From IMG/VR virus record IMGVR_UViG_3300022752_000026, positions 1 to 64,000 of that record: 64,000 nt of DNA. One strand, written 5' to 3'. Numbering within the stretch: position 1 is the first letter of the stretch; each line of letters begins with the position of its first letter. The stretch comes from a virus. The position numbers and the translations under genes are program-made. Below are positions 39,290 through 47,087 of this stretch, piece after piece. The notes beneath the pieces are model-generated. The model had not been told where the DNA came from. It saw nothing but the letters and a program-made list of their open reading frames with translations, and searched no databases.

Positions 39290-39534
39290 TGAAGGTAACT
39301 GTTTACACAATGCCTCATTGCGCACAATGTGACATGACTAAAAAACTACTGACTAGAGATAATGTCGTATTTTCTGAAGTTGATGTAAGCATAGACACCG
39401 AGGCATACGACTACATAACCTCTCTAGGCTATAAACAGGCCCCAGTTGTTGTAGTCAACGATGACCTGCATTGGTCTGGGTTTAGGGTAGATAAGATTGC
39501 TTTTCTAAGAAGTCTTGACCTAGGCTCTAACTAA
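39289..39534 (+). CDS. nrdH: NrdH-type glutaredoxin
   Basis: 81 aa. CAQC active site in YTMPHCAQCDMTKKLL, and the cis-Pro region QAPVVVV. Size and coupling to nrdJ fit NrdH redoxins that reduce ribonucleotide reductase. Confidence 0.88.
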   Translation: MKVTVYTMPHCAQCDMTKKLLTRDNVVFSEVDVSIDTEAYDYITSLGYKQAPVVVVNDDLHWSGFRVDKIAFLRSLDLGSN

Positions 39535-39579
39535 AACCTGTAGACTAAGGCTCCATTTCAATACCTAAGGAGTAGTCCC

Positions 39580-39969
39580 GTGTCAGTAGAACACAAACAC
39601 ATCCTCATCAACGCACGGGTCAATAACCCGCTCAATCGCTTTGAGGAAGCAATAGAGTTTTTGAATGATTTAGTAGACCGAGTTGGAATGAAGGTTCTTA
39701 TGGGGCCTCATGCTACCTATGTCAGCACTCCAGGAAATCAGGGAGTTACAGCAATCGTTGGCATTGAGACCAGCCATATTGCTTTCCACGTCTGGGACGA
39801 AGAGATGCCAGCAAGACTTCAGTTTGACCTCTATACCTGTGGTTCTCTAGATAAGGACGTTGTCCTAGAAGCAGTTCATCGTAAATTTGACGTTGTTAGC
39901 GCCGACTACCGAATCTACGATAGAGAGACTGGTTTCGTGCTTCTAGAAGAGGGAACTCTTCCTTCTTAA
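39580..39969 (+). CDS. speD: S-adenosylmethionine decarboxylase homologue
   Basis: 129 aa. GTG after AAGGAG. The self-cleavage region TSHIAFHVWDE keeps the pyruvoyl-forming Ser and the following His of bacterial class 1B enzymes (ESHLAIHTYPE type). DLYTCG keeps the catalytic Cys. It would make decarboxylated AdoMet for spermidine synthesis. Phage-borne homologues are known in cyanophages. Whether this copy is active needs assay. Confidence 0.75.
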   Translation: MSVEHKHILINARVNNPLNRFEEAIEFLNDLVDRVGMKVLMGPHATYVSTPGNQGVTAIVGIETSHIAFHVWDEEMPARLQFDLYTCGSLDKDVVLEAVHRKFDVVSADYRIYDRETGFVLLEEGTLPS

Positions 39970-40019
39970 CCAAAATCACCATCTCCGTCCAACAGTAAAA
40001 TTGTCTACTGGAGGACACG

Positions 40020-40250
40020 ATGTCAAAACGATTTTTAGCACTAACCCTTGTCTGCCTGACTCTCACAGGTTGTGGCTACCAAGGGACATATCGCTACCCA
40101 TGTCAGAACCCTGCCAACTGGGAAAAAGCGGAGTGTAAGCCACCTATCTGTGAAGTGGCTGGAACATGTCCAGAAGACATTGTTGGCGAAGACATTGTAA
40201 ATCCACCGACAGATGCAACCACAACGGACGGGACAACAAACAATGGCTAA
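40020..40250 (+). CDS. Small lipoprotein
   Basis: 76 aa; GGAGG upstream. Signal peptide with lipobox LTGC at ~17-20, then a Cys-rich mature part and a Thr/Asp tail. Should be anchored on the outer face of the membrane. Possible superinfection-exclusion or lysis helper. Confidence 0.8.
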   Translation: MSKRFLALTLVCLTLTGCGYQGTYRYPCQNPANWEKAECKPPICEVAGTCPEDIVGEDIVNPPTDATTTDGTTNNG

Positions 40251-40686
40251 ACAGCGCCTTACTCCATCAGAACTAGATGCTCGCTTAAAGTTTATTTTAG
40301 GTATCACTCTAGGAGCAATCCTTTTACTTACAGCAGTAGGAATTCTTTACGGACTTCTATTTGTCTCGCAGCCAATCAATGCGCAGTCAGAAAATGACAA
40401 GATGTTCTTCAATGTTCTTGGTTCCGTTGCCACGTTCATTACAGGAACTTTGGCTGGTCTTTTGATTGGTCAGTCTGGTGCTAAAGACATTATGTCGGCA
40501 CAACTAGCAAACAAAGAGATGGACGCTAAAAACACTCAGGCAGATAAAAAACTTGAGTCAGAACTTGAAATTGCAGAAAAGAAAGTTGATGCTGAGATTG
40601 ACGCTACTCGCGCTCGCTTAGCAGCAAAACCAGATGGCGCAATGCCACAAGAACAACCAGTAGACACTGACTGGGATAAGGAGTAA
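40243..40686 (+). CDS. Two-TM holin-like protein with coiled-coil tail
   Basis: 147 aa from the ATG at 40243, overlapping the lipoprotein end. Two transmembrane helices (~17-42 and ~60-82) and a long charged helix with an acidic end. First membrane protein of the lysis cassette. Confidence 0.75.
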   Translation: MAKQRLTPSELDARLKFILGITLGAILLLTAVGILYGLLFVSQPINAQSENDKMFFNVLGSVATFITGTLAGLLIGQSGAKDIMSAQLANKEMDAKNTQADKKLESELEIAEKKVDAEIDATRARLAAKPDGAMPQEQPVDTDWDKE

Positions 40687-40688
40687 TC

Positions 40689-40859
40689 ATGGGAGCCCTA
40701 AGAGCAGCAGCAAAAGCAGCAGCAGAAGCAGCAGCAGCAAAAGCAGCAGAGACAGCAAAAGCAGAAGCAGAACGTGCTGCCCTTGCTGAAAAGGCTAAGT
40801 CAGAAAAGGCAAAAGAAAAAGCCAAGGACTCTTTTGATGATGAAGAGGATGAAGACTAA
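40689..40859 (+). CDS. Ala/Lys/Glu-rich helical microprotein
   Basis: 56 aa, almost entirely Ala, Lys and Glu, with an acidic end. Low-complexity helix. Starts 2 bp after the preceding stop and ends 2 bp before the endolysin gene. Confidence 0.6.
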   Translation: MGALRAAAKAAAEAAAAKAAETAKAEAERAALAEKAKSEKAKEKAKDSFDDEEDED

Positions 40860-40861
40860 TT

Positions 40862-41515
40862 ATGGCTGTAGATGACTTTCCAGTTCCAGCACCTTCTGAC
40901 GCTAAACCTCAAGGTAGCGTTGCTCGCTTTGTGCAGGTTGCTAAGTCTCAAGTTGGATACATTGAAGGTCCAAAAGATAACGAGACAAAGTATGGAGCAT
41001 ACACAAAAGCCAACTTTCAACCTTGGTGCGGTTCTTTCGTAAACTGGTGTGCAAACGAAGCAGGAGTAAAAATTCCTAATACTGTTTACACTCCAGGTGG
41101 AGCAGCAGCGTTCAAAAAGGCTGGACAGTGGATTGATGTAGATGTTGCTGACCCAGAAGCAGGAGATATTGCCTATTTTGATTTCCCATCAGATGGCGTT
41201 GATAGAATTTCACATGTCGGAATTGTTATTGAAGACAATGAAGATGGAACCGTTTGGTGCATTGAAGGCAATACAACTGGTGATGGCAAAAAAGGTAGCC
41301 AACGAAATGGCGGCGAGGCTTGCAAAAAACTTCGTGCTTATAAGAAAAACAAAGCAGGAGTAATGATTTCTATTGTTGGCTTTGGTCGTCCTAAGTTCAA
41401 AGCAGGTGGTTCAGCATCCGCTCCTTCTAGTTCTACAAAGGCAGCACCATCAACCGAGCAGAAAATAGCACCTAAAAAGAAGACATGCTCAGAATGTGGT
41501 CAGGAAATTAAGTAA
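40862..41515 (+). CDS. CHAP-domain endolysin
   Basis: 217 aa. PWCGSFVNWC carries the catalytic Cys and SHVGIVIED the His of CHAP amidase/endopeptidases. C-terminal ~40 residues are Ser/Lys/Pro-rich and end with CSECGQEI, a small zinc ribbon. Cleaves peptidoglycan at lysis. Next to holin-like genes. Confidence 0.9.
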   Translation: MAVDDFPVPAPSDAKPQGSVARFVQVAKSQVGYIEGPKDNETKYGAYTKANFQPWCGSFVNWCANEAGVKIPNTVYTPGGAAAFKKAGQWIDVDVADPEAGDIAYFDFPSDGVDRISHVGIVIEDNEDGTVWCIEGNTTGDGKKGSQRNGGEACKKLRAYKKNKAGVMISIVGFGRPKFKAGGSASAPSSSTKAAPSTEQKIAPKKKTCSECGQEIK

Positions 41516-41748
41516 TGAAGACAAAAGATAGAGTTATTTATGTTCTTGCGTTATTTGTAGGTCTTGCTGTAATCCTTGCAATTGTTGGAGATTACTGGAC
41601 TGCATACGAAGAAACAAAAGCAACTGGAGAGTCTGTAGAGGTTTCTTCAGAGGTTATGACTCTAGTTCAAACAGCACTTGGTGGTCTCATCGGAATCATC
41701 GGTGGGTATTTTGGTGCTAAAGGCTCTAAGAAAGATGACGAGGAATAA
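41515..41748 (+). CDS. Holin-like protein
   Basis: 77 aa; TAATG-coupled to the endolysin. Two transmembrane helices (VIYVLALFVGLAVILAIVG, LGGLIGIIGGYFGA) separated by an acidic loop, with a charged tail. Typical of phage holins. Confidence 0.8.
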   Translation: MKTKDRVIYVLALFVGLAVILAIVGDYWTAYEETKATGESVEVSSEVMTLVQTALGGLIGIIGGYFGAKGSKKDDEE

Positions 41749-41753
41749 TAAGA

Positions 41754-42164
41754 ATGTATATCTATCGTGTAAGAAAAGTCCACAAAGTTGTTGATGGTGA
41801 CACTATTGATGTAGACATTGACCTAGGTTTCAACGTCTCTTACTACCAACGTGTTCGTCTTGCTGGAATTGATACTCCAGAGTCTCGCACAACTGATGCT
41901 TACGAGAAAAAACTTGGTCTTGAAGTAAAAGAAAAACTAAAGCACCTTCTTGAGGGCTGCGAAGATATTGTTATCAAGACTCAAAAACCAGACTCAACTG
42001 AAAAGTATGGTCGCATCCTTGGATGGCTTTATCTCAACGGAGCAGAGCAATCTGTAAATGAAGCCCTTGTTGCTGGCGGTTATGCTTGGTCATATATGGG
42101 CGAAACAAAGATTAAAGACTTTGCTGCTCTAGAAGCCAAGCGAAAGGCTTCTGGAACGCTATAG
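41754..42164 (+). CDS. Staphylococcal nuclease-like thermonuclease
   Basis: 136 aa. VVDGDTIDVDIDLGF, RVRLAGIDTPESR and KYGRILGWLYL follow the SNase fold, with the Arg/Asp/Glu active-site pattern largely present. No signal peptide, so probably intracellular. Last gene before a terminator. Confidence 0.85.
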   Translation: MYIYRVRKVHKVVDGDTIDVDIDLGFNVSYYQRVRLAGIDTPESRTTDAYEKKLGLEVKEKLKHLLEGCEDIVIKTQKPDSTEKYGRILGWLYLNGAEQSVNEALVAGGYAWSYMGETKIKDFAALEAKRKASGTL

Positions 42165-42187
42165 TTCTCTAATGAGAGAACTTTTTC
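42163..42187 (+). terminator. Intrinsic terminator after the nuclease gene
   Basis: AGTTCTCT-AATG-AGAGAACT followed by TTTTC; overlaps the nuclease stop codon. Confidence 0.85.
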
Positions 42188-42267
42188 TTACACTTATTTT
42201 CCCTATCTACTGCTGGGTAGCGGGGATGGTTGTCATGTATATCTGGATGAAACACGGAAAGAAGTAA
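42172..42267 (+). CDS. Possible 31-aa membrane peptide
   Basis: ATG lies in the loop of the terminator at 42163. One hydrophobic segment with a basic end. It is followed 1 bp later by the FmdB-like gene. Could be real or chance. Confidence 0.4.
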   Translation: MRELFLTLIFPIYCWVAGMVVMYIWMKHGKK

Positions 42268-42268
42268 A

Positions 42269-42436
42269 GTGGCAATTTATGAATACCAGTGCGAGCACTG
42301 CCAAAAACTTGAAGAAACACAAATTCATTTTGAAGTTGGTCCAGATTGCCCTAATTGTTTTAGAACAATGAAAAGGGTGTGGAGTTCTCCCGCTGTGCAC
42401 TTTAAGGGCAAGGGGTTTTACTCCACTGGAGGATAG
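42269..42436 (+). CDS. FmdB-family zinc ribbon
   Basis: 55 aa from the GTG at 42269. YEYQCEHCQK and CPNCFRTMKRVWSSPAVHFKG(KG) match the FmdB/putative regulatory protein family, frequent in phages. Convergent with the next gene. Confidence 0.85.
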   Translation: MAIYEYQCEHCQKLEETQIHFEVGPDCPNCFRTMKRVWSSPAVHFKGKGFYSTGG

Positions 42437-42610
42437 TTACTTAGTTCCCGCTAATCTTGGGTTAGGAACTTTTTTCATTCTGTAGCGTCCGCGCTTTTCA
42501 TTGAAGACAAGCGTCCAGATAGTTTTCTTATACGCTTTACCGCAGGGGCGATTAGCCCCACTCATTACTTTTGCGGGAGCCGAAGCGCCACCAGATTTTC
42601 CTTTAGCCAT
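42437..42610 (-). CDS. Small basic protein
   Basis: 57 aa, Lys/Arg-rich (KAYKKTIWTLVFNEKRGRYR). Convergent and adjacent to the FmdB-like gene. Not recognised. Confidence 0.55.
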   Translation of the reverse strand: MAKGKSGGASAPAKVMSGANRPCGKAYKKTIWTLVFNEKRGRYRMKKVPNPRLAGTK

Positions 42611-42656
42611 AAGAGAATTCTAGAGCATAATGTGTTAATGTATGTGAATAAAACAC

Positions 42657-42730
42657 GCGGACGTTGCATATCGGTAGTGCCTCTGCCTTCCAAGCAGAAG
42701 GGGTGGGTTCAATTCCCATCGTCCGCTCCA
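42657..42730 (+). tRNA. tRNA-Gly (anticodon TCC)
   Basis: GCGGACG acceptor arm pairs with CGTCCGC; anticodon loop CTTCCAA gives TCC; T loop TTCAATT; encoded CCA end. The only tRNA I found in the window. Confidence 0.92.
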
Positions 42731-42781
42731 ATTTGACGTGTCGCACTAATAAGGTAGGAACTAAACAGTTAAAATTATGTT

Positions 42782-43018
42782 ATGAGTGAGACAGTCTTTG
42801 ATGTAGACACCGACACGTTACTTATAGATGACACGGGTGAACATGACCGTTTTGCTCACTATGTTGAAAAAGAGGCTGCTACTCGTTCCATGGTTTATGG
42901 AGAACCAGTAATCGCCCTCTGCGGAAAAATCTGGGTTCCTTCTCGTGACCCAGAGAAATACCCAATCTGTCCTACATGTAAAGACCTTTTCAAAATGATG
43001 TCAGACGGAGGCAACTAA
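42782..43018 (+). CDS. DUF3039-like protein
   Basis: 78 aa. FAHYVEKE, PVIALCGKIWVPSRDPEKYP and CPTCKDLF match the actinobacterial DUF3039 family with its zinc-type Cys. A host-derived family, good support for an actinobacterial host. Confidence 0.88.
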   Translation: MSETVFDVDTDTLLIDDTGEHDRFAHYVEKEAATRSMVYGEPVIALCGKIWVPSRDPEKYPICPTCKDLFKMMSDGGN

Positions 43019-43019
43019 C

Positions 43020-43247
43020 ATGATAGGAACAGAGGCTCCAGAGACTATGAAAGTTATTGGACCACTTGAGCGCTGTGACAGATGCATCGCTAAGGCTGTC
43101 TTTATGGTTGTTTTCAACAACGGTGATTTGTATTTCTGCGCCCATCATTTCAGAGAACACGAAGATAACTTTATAGAGTCTGCTCTAGATATTTATGATG
43201 AGCACGACGAAGTTCTAGTTAATCCTTCTGCTCTGGACGAGGAGTAG
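43020..43247 (+). CDS. DUF7455-like actinobacterial protein
   Basis: 75 aa, 1 bp after the previous stop. LERCDRCIAKAVFMVVF and LYFCAHHFREHED match a conserved small actinobacterial zinc protein. Confidence 0.85.
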   Translation: MIGTEAPETMKVIGPLERCDRCIAKAVFMVVFNNGDLYFCAHHFREHEDNFIESALDIYDEHDEVLVNPSALDEE

Positions 43248-43401
43248 ATTTCTTTTTAGGACTCTGCTCGTGGATGTATTCCCTCAACGAATGCATTCTA
43301 AAGTAGGCATCACCGCCACCATCAAGTATGGTCAAAATTTCTTCAATAACTTGCTTGCGTGCTTTAGCACATCCATTACAAGGACACTTCCACCGAGTCA
43401 T
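43219..43401 (-). CDS. Small basic Cys protein
   Basis: 60 aa; ATG overlaps the upstream TGA. CPCNGCAKAR near the start and a Lys/Pro-rich end. Convergent overlap of 29 bp with the previous gene. Confidence 0.65.
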   Translation of the reverse strand: MTRWKCPCNGCAKARKQVIEEILTILDGGGDAYFRMHSLREYIHEQSPKKKSTPRPEQKD

Positions 43402-43568
43402 ATAGACATCCACCCCTCATATCCAGCATCGGGGTTTGCTTCTTTCCACTCTTTCATTTTTTGATTTTCTTCAGCCCAATTCATTCTATGACTTGGCGCT
43501 CCACAAAAATCACAAGGGTCGCACTTTACTTCTTCATAAACGTGACGACAGATAGGAAAATCCACCAT
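43398..43568 (-). CDS. Small zinc-binding protein
   Basis: 56 aa. ATG lies 35 bp inside the methyltransferase end. CRHVYEEVKCDPCDFCG gives four Cys; the rest is charged helix. Coupled to the gene at 43219. Confidence 0.6.
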   Translation of the reverse strand: MVDFPICRHVYEEVKCDPCDFCGAPSHRMNWAEENQKMKEWKEANPDAGYEGWMSI

Positions 43569-44466
43569 CTCTTACACCTATTCTTTCACGAGCGATTGTT
43601 GCATAGTCGGGGTTCAGTTCTATACCCACAAAGTTTCTTTCGTGACGTAAAGAAACAACGCCCACTGTCCCAGAGCCAGCAAATGGGTCTAGAACTAAAC
43701 CACCGACACGGCTTCCAGCAAGAACGCATGGTTCCACGAGTTCTTCTGGCATGACAGCAAAATGCGCTCCAGGAAACGGTTTAGTTTTTACAAACCAAAC
43801 ATCCCTTTTGTTTCTTTTGCCATCATAAATCTTATAAACAGGCGGTCTTGCATTTACTCCTGGAATTCCTTGGCGTTCAACAGAACCCTTAGCGCCTTTA
43901 GTTCCAGCAGGAATAACGCCATCTTCTTTTATTGCTTCGCTATCAAAATAGTATTTATTTGATTTACTAAGTAAAAACACATACTCATGTGACTTAGTGC
44001 ATCGGTCTTTTACACTTTCAGGCATTGGATTTGGTTTTGCCCAGATAATGTCCTGTCTGAGATACCAACCATCTGCTCGTAAAGCAAAAGCAAGCATCCA
44101 AGGAATTCCAACTAAATCTTTTGGTTTAGTTCCTTCGGGGACAAGTCCACCAGTTTTATGCTCAAGGTGTCGCTCGTTGTGCTTCTTTCCTAGGTTTCCA
44201 GCAGGTCCTTTTCCAGAACCAGAATAACTATCCCCAATATTGAGCCACAAAGTTCCATCATCTTTGAGAACTCTTTTTACTTCTCTAAAGACTTCAACCA
44301 TCTTGGCTACATACTCGTTTGGGTCTTCTTCTAGACCAATCTGTCCGTCATTGTTGTAATCACGCAAACCCCAATAAGGAGGAGAAGTAACGCAGGTATC
44401 TACTGTTCCGCTTTCAATTTCAGCAATCTTGGCAAGAACATCTCCTACTTTTATTTCATAGCCCAT
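43534..44466 (-). CDS. DNA methyltransferase, beta class (TSPPY)
   Basis: 310 aa. TSPPYWGLRDY (motif IV) comes before VLDPFAGSGTVGV (motif I), the beta-class order of N4-cytosine/N6-adenine enzymes. ATG overlaps the stop of the next methyltransferase. No restriction partner is adjacent, so it probably protects phage DNA. Confidence 0.9.
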   Translation of the reverse strand: MGYEIKVGDVLAKIAEIESGTVDTCVTSPPYWGLRDYNNDGQIGLEEDPNEYVAKMVEVFREVKRVLKDDGTLWLNIGDSYSGSGKGPAGNLGKKHNERHLEHKTGGLVPEGTKPKDLVGIPWMLAFALRADGWYLRQDIIWAKPNPMPESVKDRCTKSHEYVFLLSKSNKYYFDSEAIKEDGVIPAGTKGAKGSVERQGIPGVNARPPVYKIYDGKRNKRDVWFVKTKPFPGAHFAVMPEELVEPCVLAGSRVGGLVLDPFAGSGTVGVVSLRHERNFVGIELNPDYATIARERIGVRDGGFSYLSSRL

Positions 44467-45451
44467 TGACAGCAGCCACCCTTCTCTTTGCTATCTCAAC
44501 ATACTCTTCATTTTGGTCAATTCCAATAAAGGAGTAACCATCAATAACTGCCGCTCTACCCGTTGAGCCAGAACCCATAAATGGGTCAAGCACAACTCCA
44601 GCAGAAGGAGTAATCAAGCGTACCAAGTAGCGCATCAATTCTGTGGGTTTGACAGTCGGGTGAGTGTTCTTTTCTTCTCCCATTCCGTCATTTCTTTCTT
44701 TAGTGTTTGCTTTAGCGCAGTAGAAGAATCTTGCGGCGCTACCGTCATCTCCCATTGCCCTGAATCCACCTTCAGTTTCTTGACCAGATGCAAAAGTTGT
44801 TGATACTGCTTTTCCACGCTTGGCTGGATACGCTCCGCCCTTCGCTCTTGGGAACAACTTAGTGACCTCGTCACTCCCGTCGTGAATAAGATTTGCTGGA
44901 TAACGACCTTTGGTATTCATCTCCTGTGTGTATTCAGGATTTTTAAGTTGTCCGAATCCAGACCAATCTTCAAGTTTATTGATAGGAACAGGCTCACCTG
45001 GCACTCGTGATAGTTCTATGTTAAGAGCCCCAACTCCCCACTTCTTCAAGTTGTTCTCAACTGTTCCTTCTAACGGTTTTCTTGCTAACGCAATCGGTTC
45101 ATGGGCAGGTTTCAAAGCAGTTCCAAGTCCATCACCAACACTCAAAGATTTAGGAAACCCCTGTGCGTAGACCCACATAATTTGGTCACGAATTTCAAAA
45201 CCAGCATCTTCAATCGCACAGACCATGCGGTGATAAGTCCGAGACCCACTAAAAACTAAAATATGCCCACCAGGTTTGATAGCGGCGAGCGCTTTTTTCC
45301 ACACATCAACATTGAAAGCAATTCCTGTGGAATCCCACTTCTTACCCATAAACCCAAGTTCGTATGGAGGGTCGGTGACTATTGCATCAATGCTGTTAGG
45401 TTCTAAAGAATCTAGAACATCCAAACAGTCGCCATGGAGAAACCGAATCAC
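44456..45451 (-). CDS. DNA methyltransferase, beta class (TDPPY)
   Basis: 331 aa from the GTG at 45451 (AAGG 7 nt upstream). TDPPYELGFMGKKWD (motif IV), VVLDPFMGSGSTGRAA (motif I) and THPTVKPTELM. Same class order as its neighbour, but the middle regions differ, so the two likely recognise different sequences. Confidence 0.9.
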   Translation of the reverse strand: MIRFLHGDCLDVLDSLEPNSIDAIVTDPPYELGFMGKKWDSTGIAFNVDVWKKALAAIKPGGHILVFSGSRTYHRMVCAIEDAGFEIRDQIMWVYAQGFPKSLSVGDGLGTALKPAHEPIALARKPLEGTVENNLKKWGVGALNIELSRVPGEPVPINKLEDWSGFGQLKNPEYTQEMNTKGRYPANLIHDGSDEVTKLFPRAKGGAYPAKRGKAVSTTFASGQETEGGFRAMGDDGSAARFFYCAKANTKERNDGMGEEKNTHPTVKPTELMRYLVRLITPSAGVVLDPFMGSGSTGRAAVIDGYSFIGIDQNEEYVEIAKRRVAAVNGL

Positions 45452-45462
45452 CCACAAACCTT

Positions 45463-45533
45463 AACACAAACACACAACTCACTTCCCCGTTTTCCCTCCG
45501 TTTCTTATAACGGAATGAAGGCGCGAAGAAATC
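45463..45533 (+). repeat. Intergenic module A (truncated)
   Basis: Shares the CACAAAACACACAAC start, a pyrimidine tract and TATAACGGAATGAAGGCGCG with modules B-D but lacks the promoter half. Sits between two leftward genes. Confidence 0.8.
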
Positions 45534-45933
45534 AATCATCCATCATAGAGATGCCAAGTTTGTCTATCTGTAAAAGAAAACTAAAGTGTTGACCAATCAA
45601 TTCAATACTTACATCATCAATACTCATAAATCTATCTGCTGGTTCAATCTCCCAAAATCGTTCCATCTCTGGTTCGGTATATGTTGGTCTTATGTAGTTG
45701 ACAGAGTGATTAACAAAATATTGGGGGCGAAGGTTAAAGTCTCCACTTATCTCAGGGTTACTGGCTATTTTTACAGTTCCAGCGCAGATGATTGCCCATT
45801 TTTTGGTAGCGCCTCGGATATACATAAACAGGTTTTCACCACCGTCGTCCACCCCTTCAATAGAGTAAGAAACAATTTCTCCATGAAGTTGGTTCCAAAT
45901 TCGGTCCGTGTCTGCTTTATCAGTCTTAATCAT
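45532..45933 (-). CDS. Hypothetical protein
   Basis: 133 aa, alpha/beta, no motif. Single leftward gene next to module A. Confidence 0.65.
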   Translation of the reverse strand: MIKTDKADTDRIWNQLHGEIVSYSIEGVDDGGENLFMYIRGATKKWAIICAGTVKIASNPEISGDFNLRPQYFVNHSVNYIRPTYTEPEMERFWEIEPADRFMSIDDVSIELIGQHFSFLLQIDKLGISMMDD

Positions 45934-45960
45934 CTCTGAAGACTACACTAAAATATATAC

Positions 45961-46233
45961 ATGGAAGAGCGAAACGACGAGTATTACAACAAGGAATTCA
46001 TAAAAATGGTCCTTGACTCTGGATACCGTACGGACAAAGAAGATTTTGTCATGGAAGTTCTCACAAGTCTTTATAACTATATGTCTGAAAAAACTAGCCT
46101 TGCTCCAGAACGACTCACAGACTACATTCAAGAAGTAACCAAGATAGTTGGAGCCCAACATGTTCAGACTCTTAGCGTTGACGAGATGGTTGACTGGATA
46201 AACTGGCTCTTAGAGCAGAGAAACGAAAAGTAA
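45961..46233 (+). CDS. Hypothetical helical acidic protein
   Basis: 90 aa. Divergent from the previous gene with only 27 bp between. No motif recognised. Confidence 0.65.
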   Translation: MEERNDEYYNKEFIKMVLDSGYRTDKEDFVMEVLTSLYNYMSEKTSLAPERLTDYIQEVTKIVGAQHVQTLSVDEMVDWINWLLEQRNEK

Positions 46234-46283
46234 CACATTTATCTTTTTTAGAGTAATTTGTCAGGGAAGTATGTTAAGACAAG

Positions 46284-46312
46284 TTGCAGTCTTTGCAAAT
46301 CTCTACTAAACT
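46284..46312 (+). promoter_or_regulatory. Promoter TTGCAG-N17-TAAACT
   Basis: Upstream of the HTH gene at 46351. Confidence 0.6.
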
Positions 46313-46350
46313 ATAAGCAAATGACTCAAACACGAAAGGATATTTCAATA

Positions 46351-46911
46351 ATGTCTAGCCCATATACAAAAATTAATCACACTTTGCCAAAAGAGGTTTA
46401 CAAGGCATTTGAAGAGATTGGCGACGACATTGAGAAGCGCAATGCCTACATTGCCGCTCTACGCAATGGTCAGTGGAGTCTTCAGTCAATTGCTGATGCT
46501 GTTGGCTTTACCCGCGAGCGCATTCGTCAAATCTGCGAAGTGACATCTGTTCCAACAAACATTTCATACTCAATTCCAACTCCTCCACTCAAGCCAGTCA
46601 AAGAAAAGCGTGTTCTTCCAGAACCAGACCAGAAGAGCATTGAGCGTCTACTCAAACTTCAGCCAATGGCTCAGCAAGTTCGTTCACACTCAACAAAGTT
46701 CCGTAAGGAAGCAGAGGAATACTCCGCGCTTGTTTACAAGGTTTACAAGGAAGATGGAGTTTCATTGTTCCGTCTTGCTAAGTATCTTGGAGTAACTCAT
46801 GGTGCTCTTCGTTTCCGAATGGCTCGCTATGGATACATCAAGACTAAGAATCCAAAAAGCAGTTGCTACCAACCAATCCTTGAGAAGAATCGCTATGTCC
46901 TCAAATCATAG
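46351..46911 (+). CDS. Two-HTH DNA-binding protein (LQP-A family)
   Basis: 186 aa from the ATG at 46351 (AAAGG upstream); an earlier ATG at 46321 is possible. First HTH WSLQSIADAVGFTRERIRQI, linker LQPMAQQVRSHSTKFRKEAE, second HTH RLAKYLGVTHGALRFRMARY. Clearly homologous to the protein at 7804 along the second half. A regulator, partner unknown. Confidence 0.85.
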   Translation: MSSPYTKINHTLPKEVYKAFEEIGDDIEKRNAYIAALRNGQWSLQSIADAVGFTRERIRQICEVTSVPTNISYSIPTPPLKPVKEKRVLPEPDQKSIERLLKLQPMAQQVRSHSTKFRKEAEEYSALVYKVYKEDGVSLFRLAKYLGVTHGALRFRMARYGYIKTKNPKSSCYQPILEKNRYVLKS

Positions 46912-47062
46912 TTTGGAGCCTAAGTTCGGCTGGGGACACCAGCAAGCACTTGAAGACTATAAAGAAGAACTTGCTAAGAAAGTTGAGTCTTTATATGTTG
47001 ATAGTAGTTGGCGTCCCCAGGAAGTTATCAATGCTGTTGTAAGGATGATTAGGCAGTCATAA
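46895..47062 (+). CDS. Small hypothetical protein
   Basis: 55 aa, overlapping the HTH gene end by 17 bp. Acidic helical with WRPQEVINAVVRMI. Not recognised. Confidence 0.6.
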   Translation: MSSNHSLEPKFGWGHQQALEDYKEELAKKVESLYVDSSWRPQEVINAVVRMIRQS

Positions 47063-47087
47063 TAGAAGGACGGGGTAGAATACTCTA

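Noticed and set aside
40604-40825. Ala/Phe-rich minus-strand frame
   Set aside because: Shadow of the Ala/Lys-rich microprotein on the plus strand.
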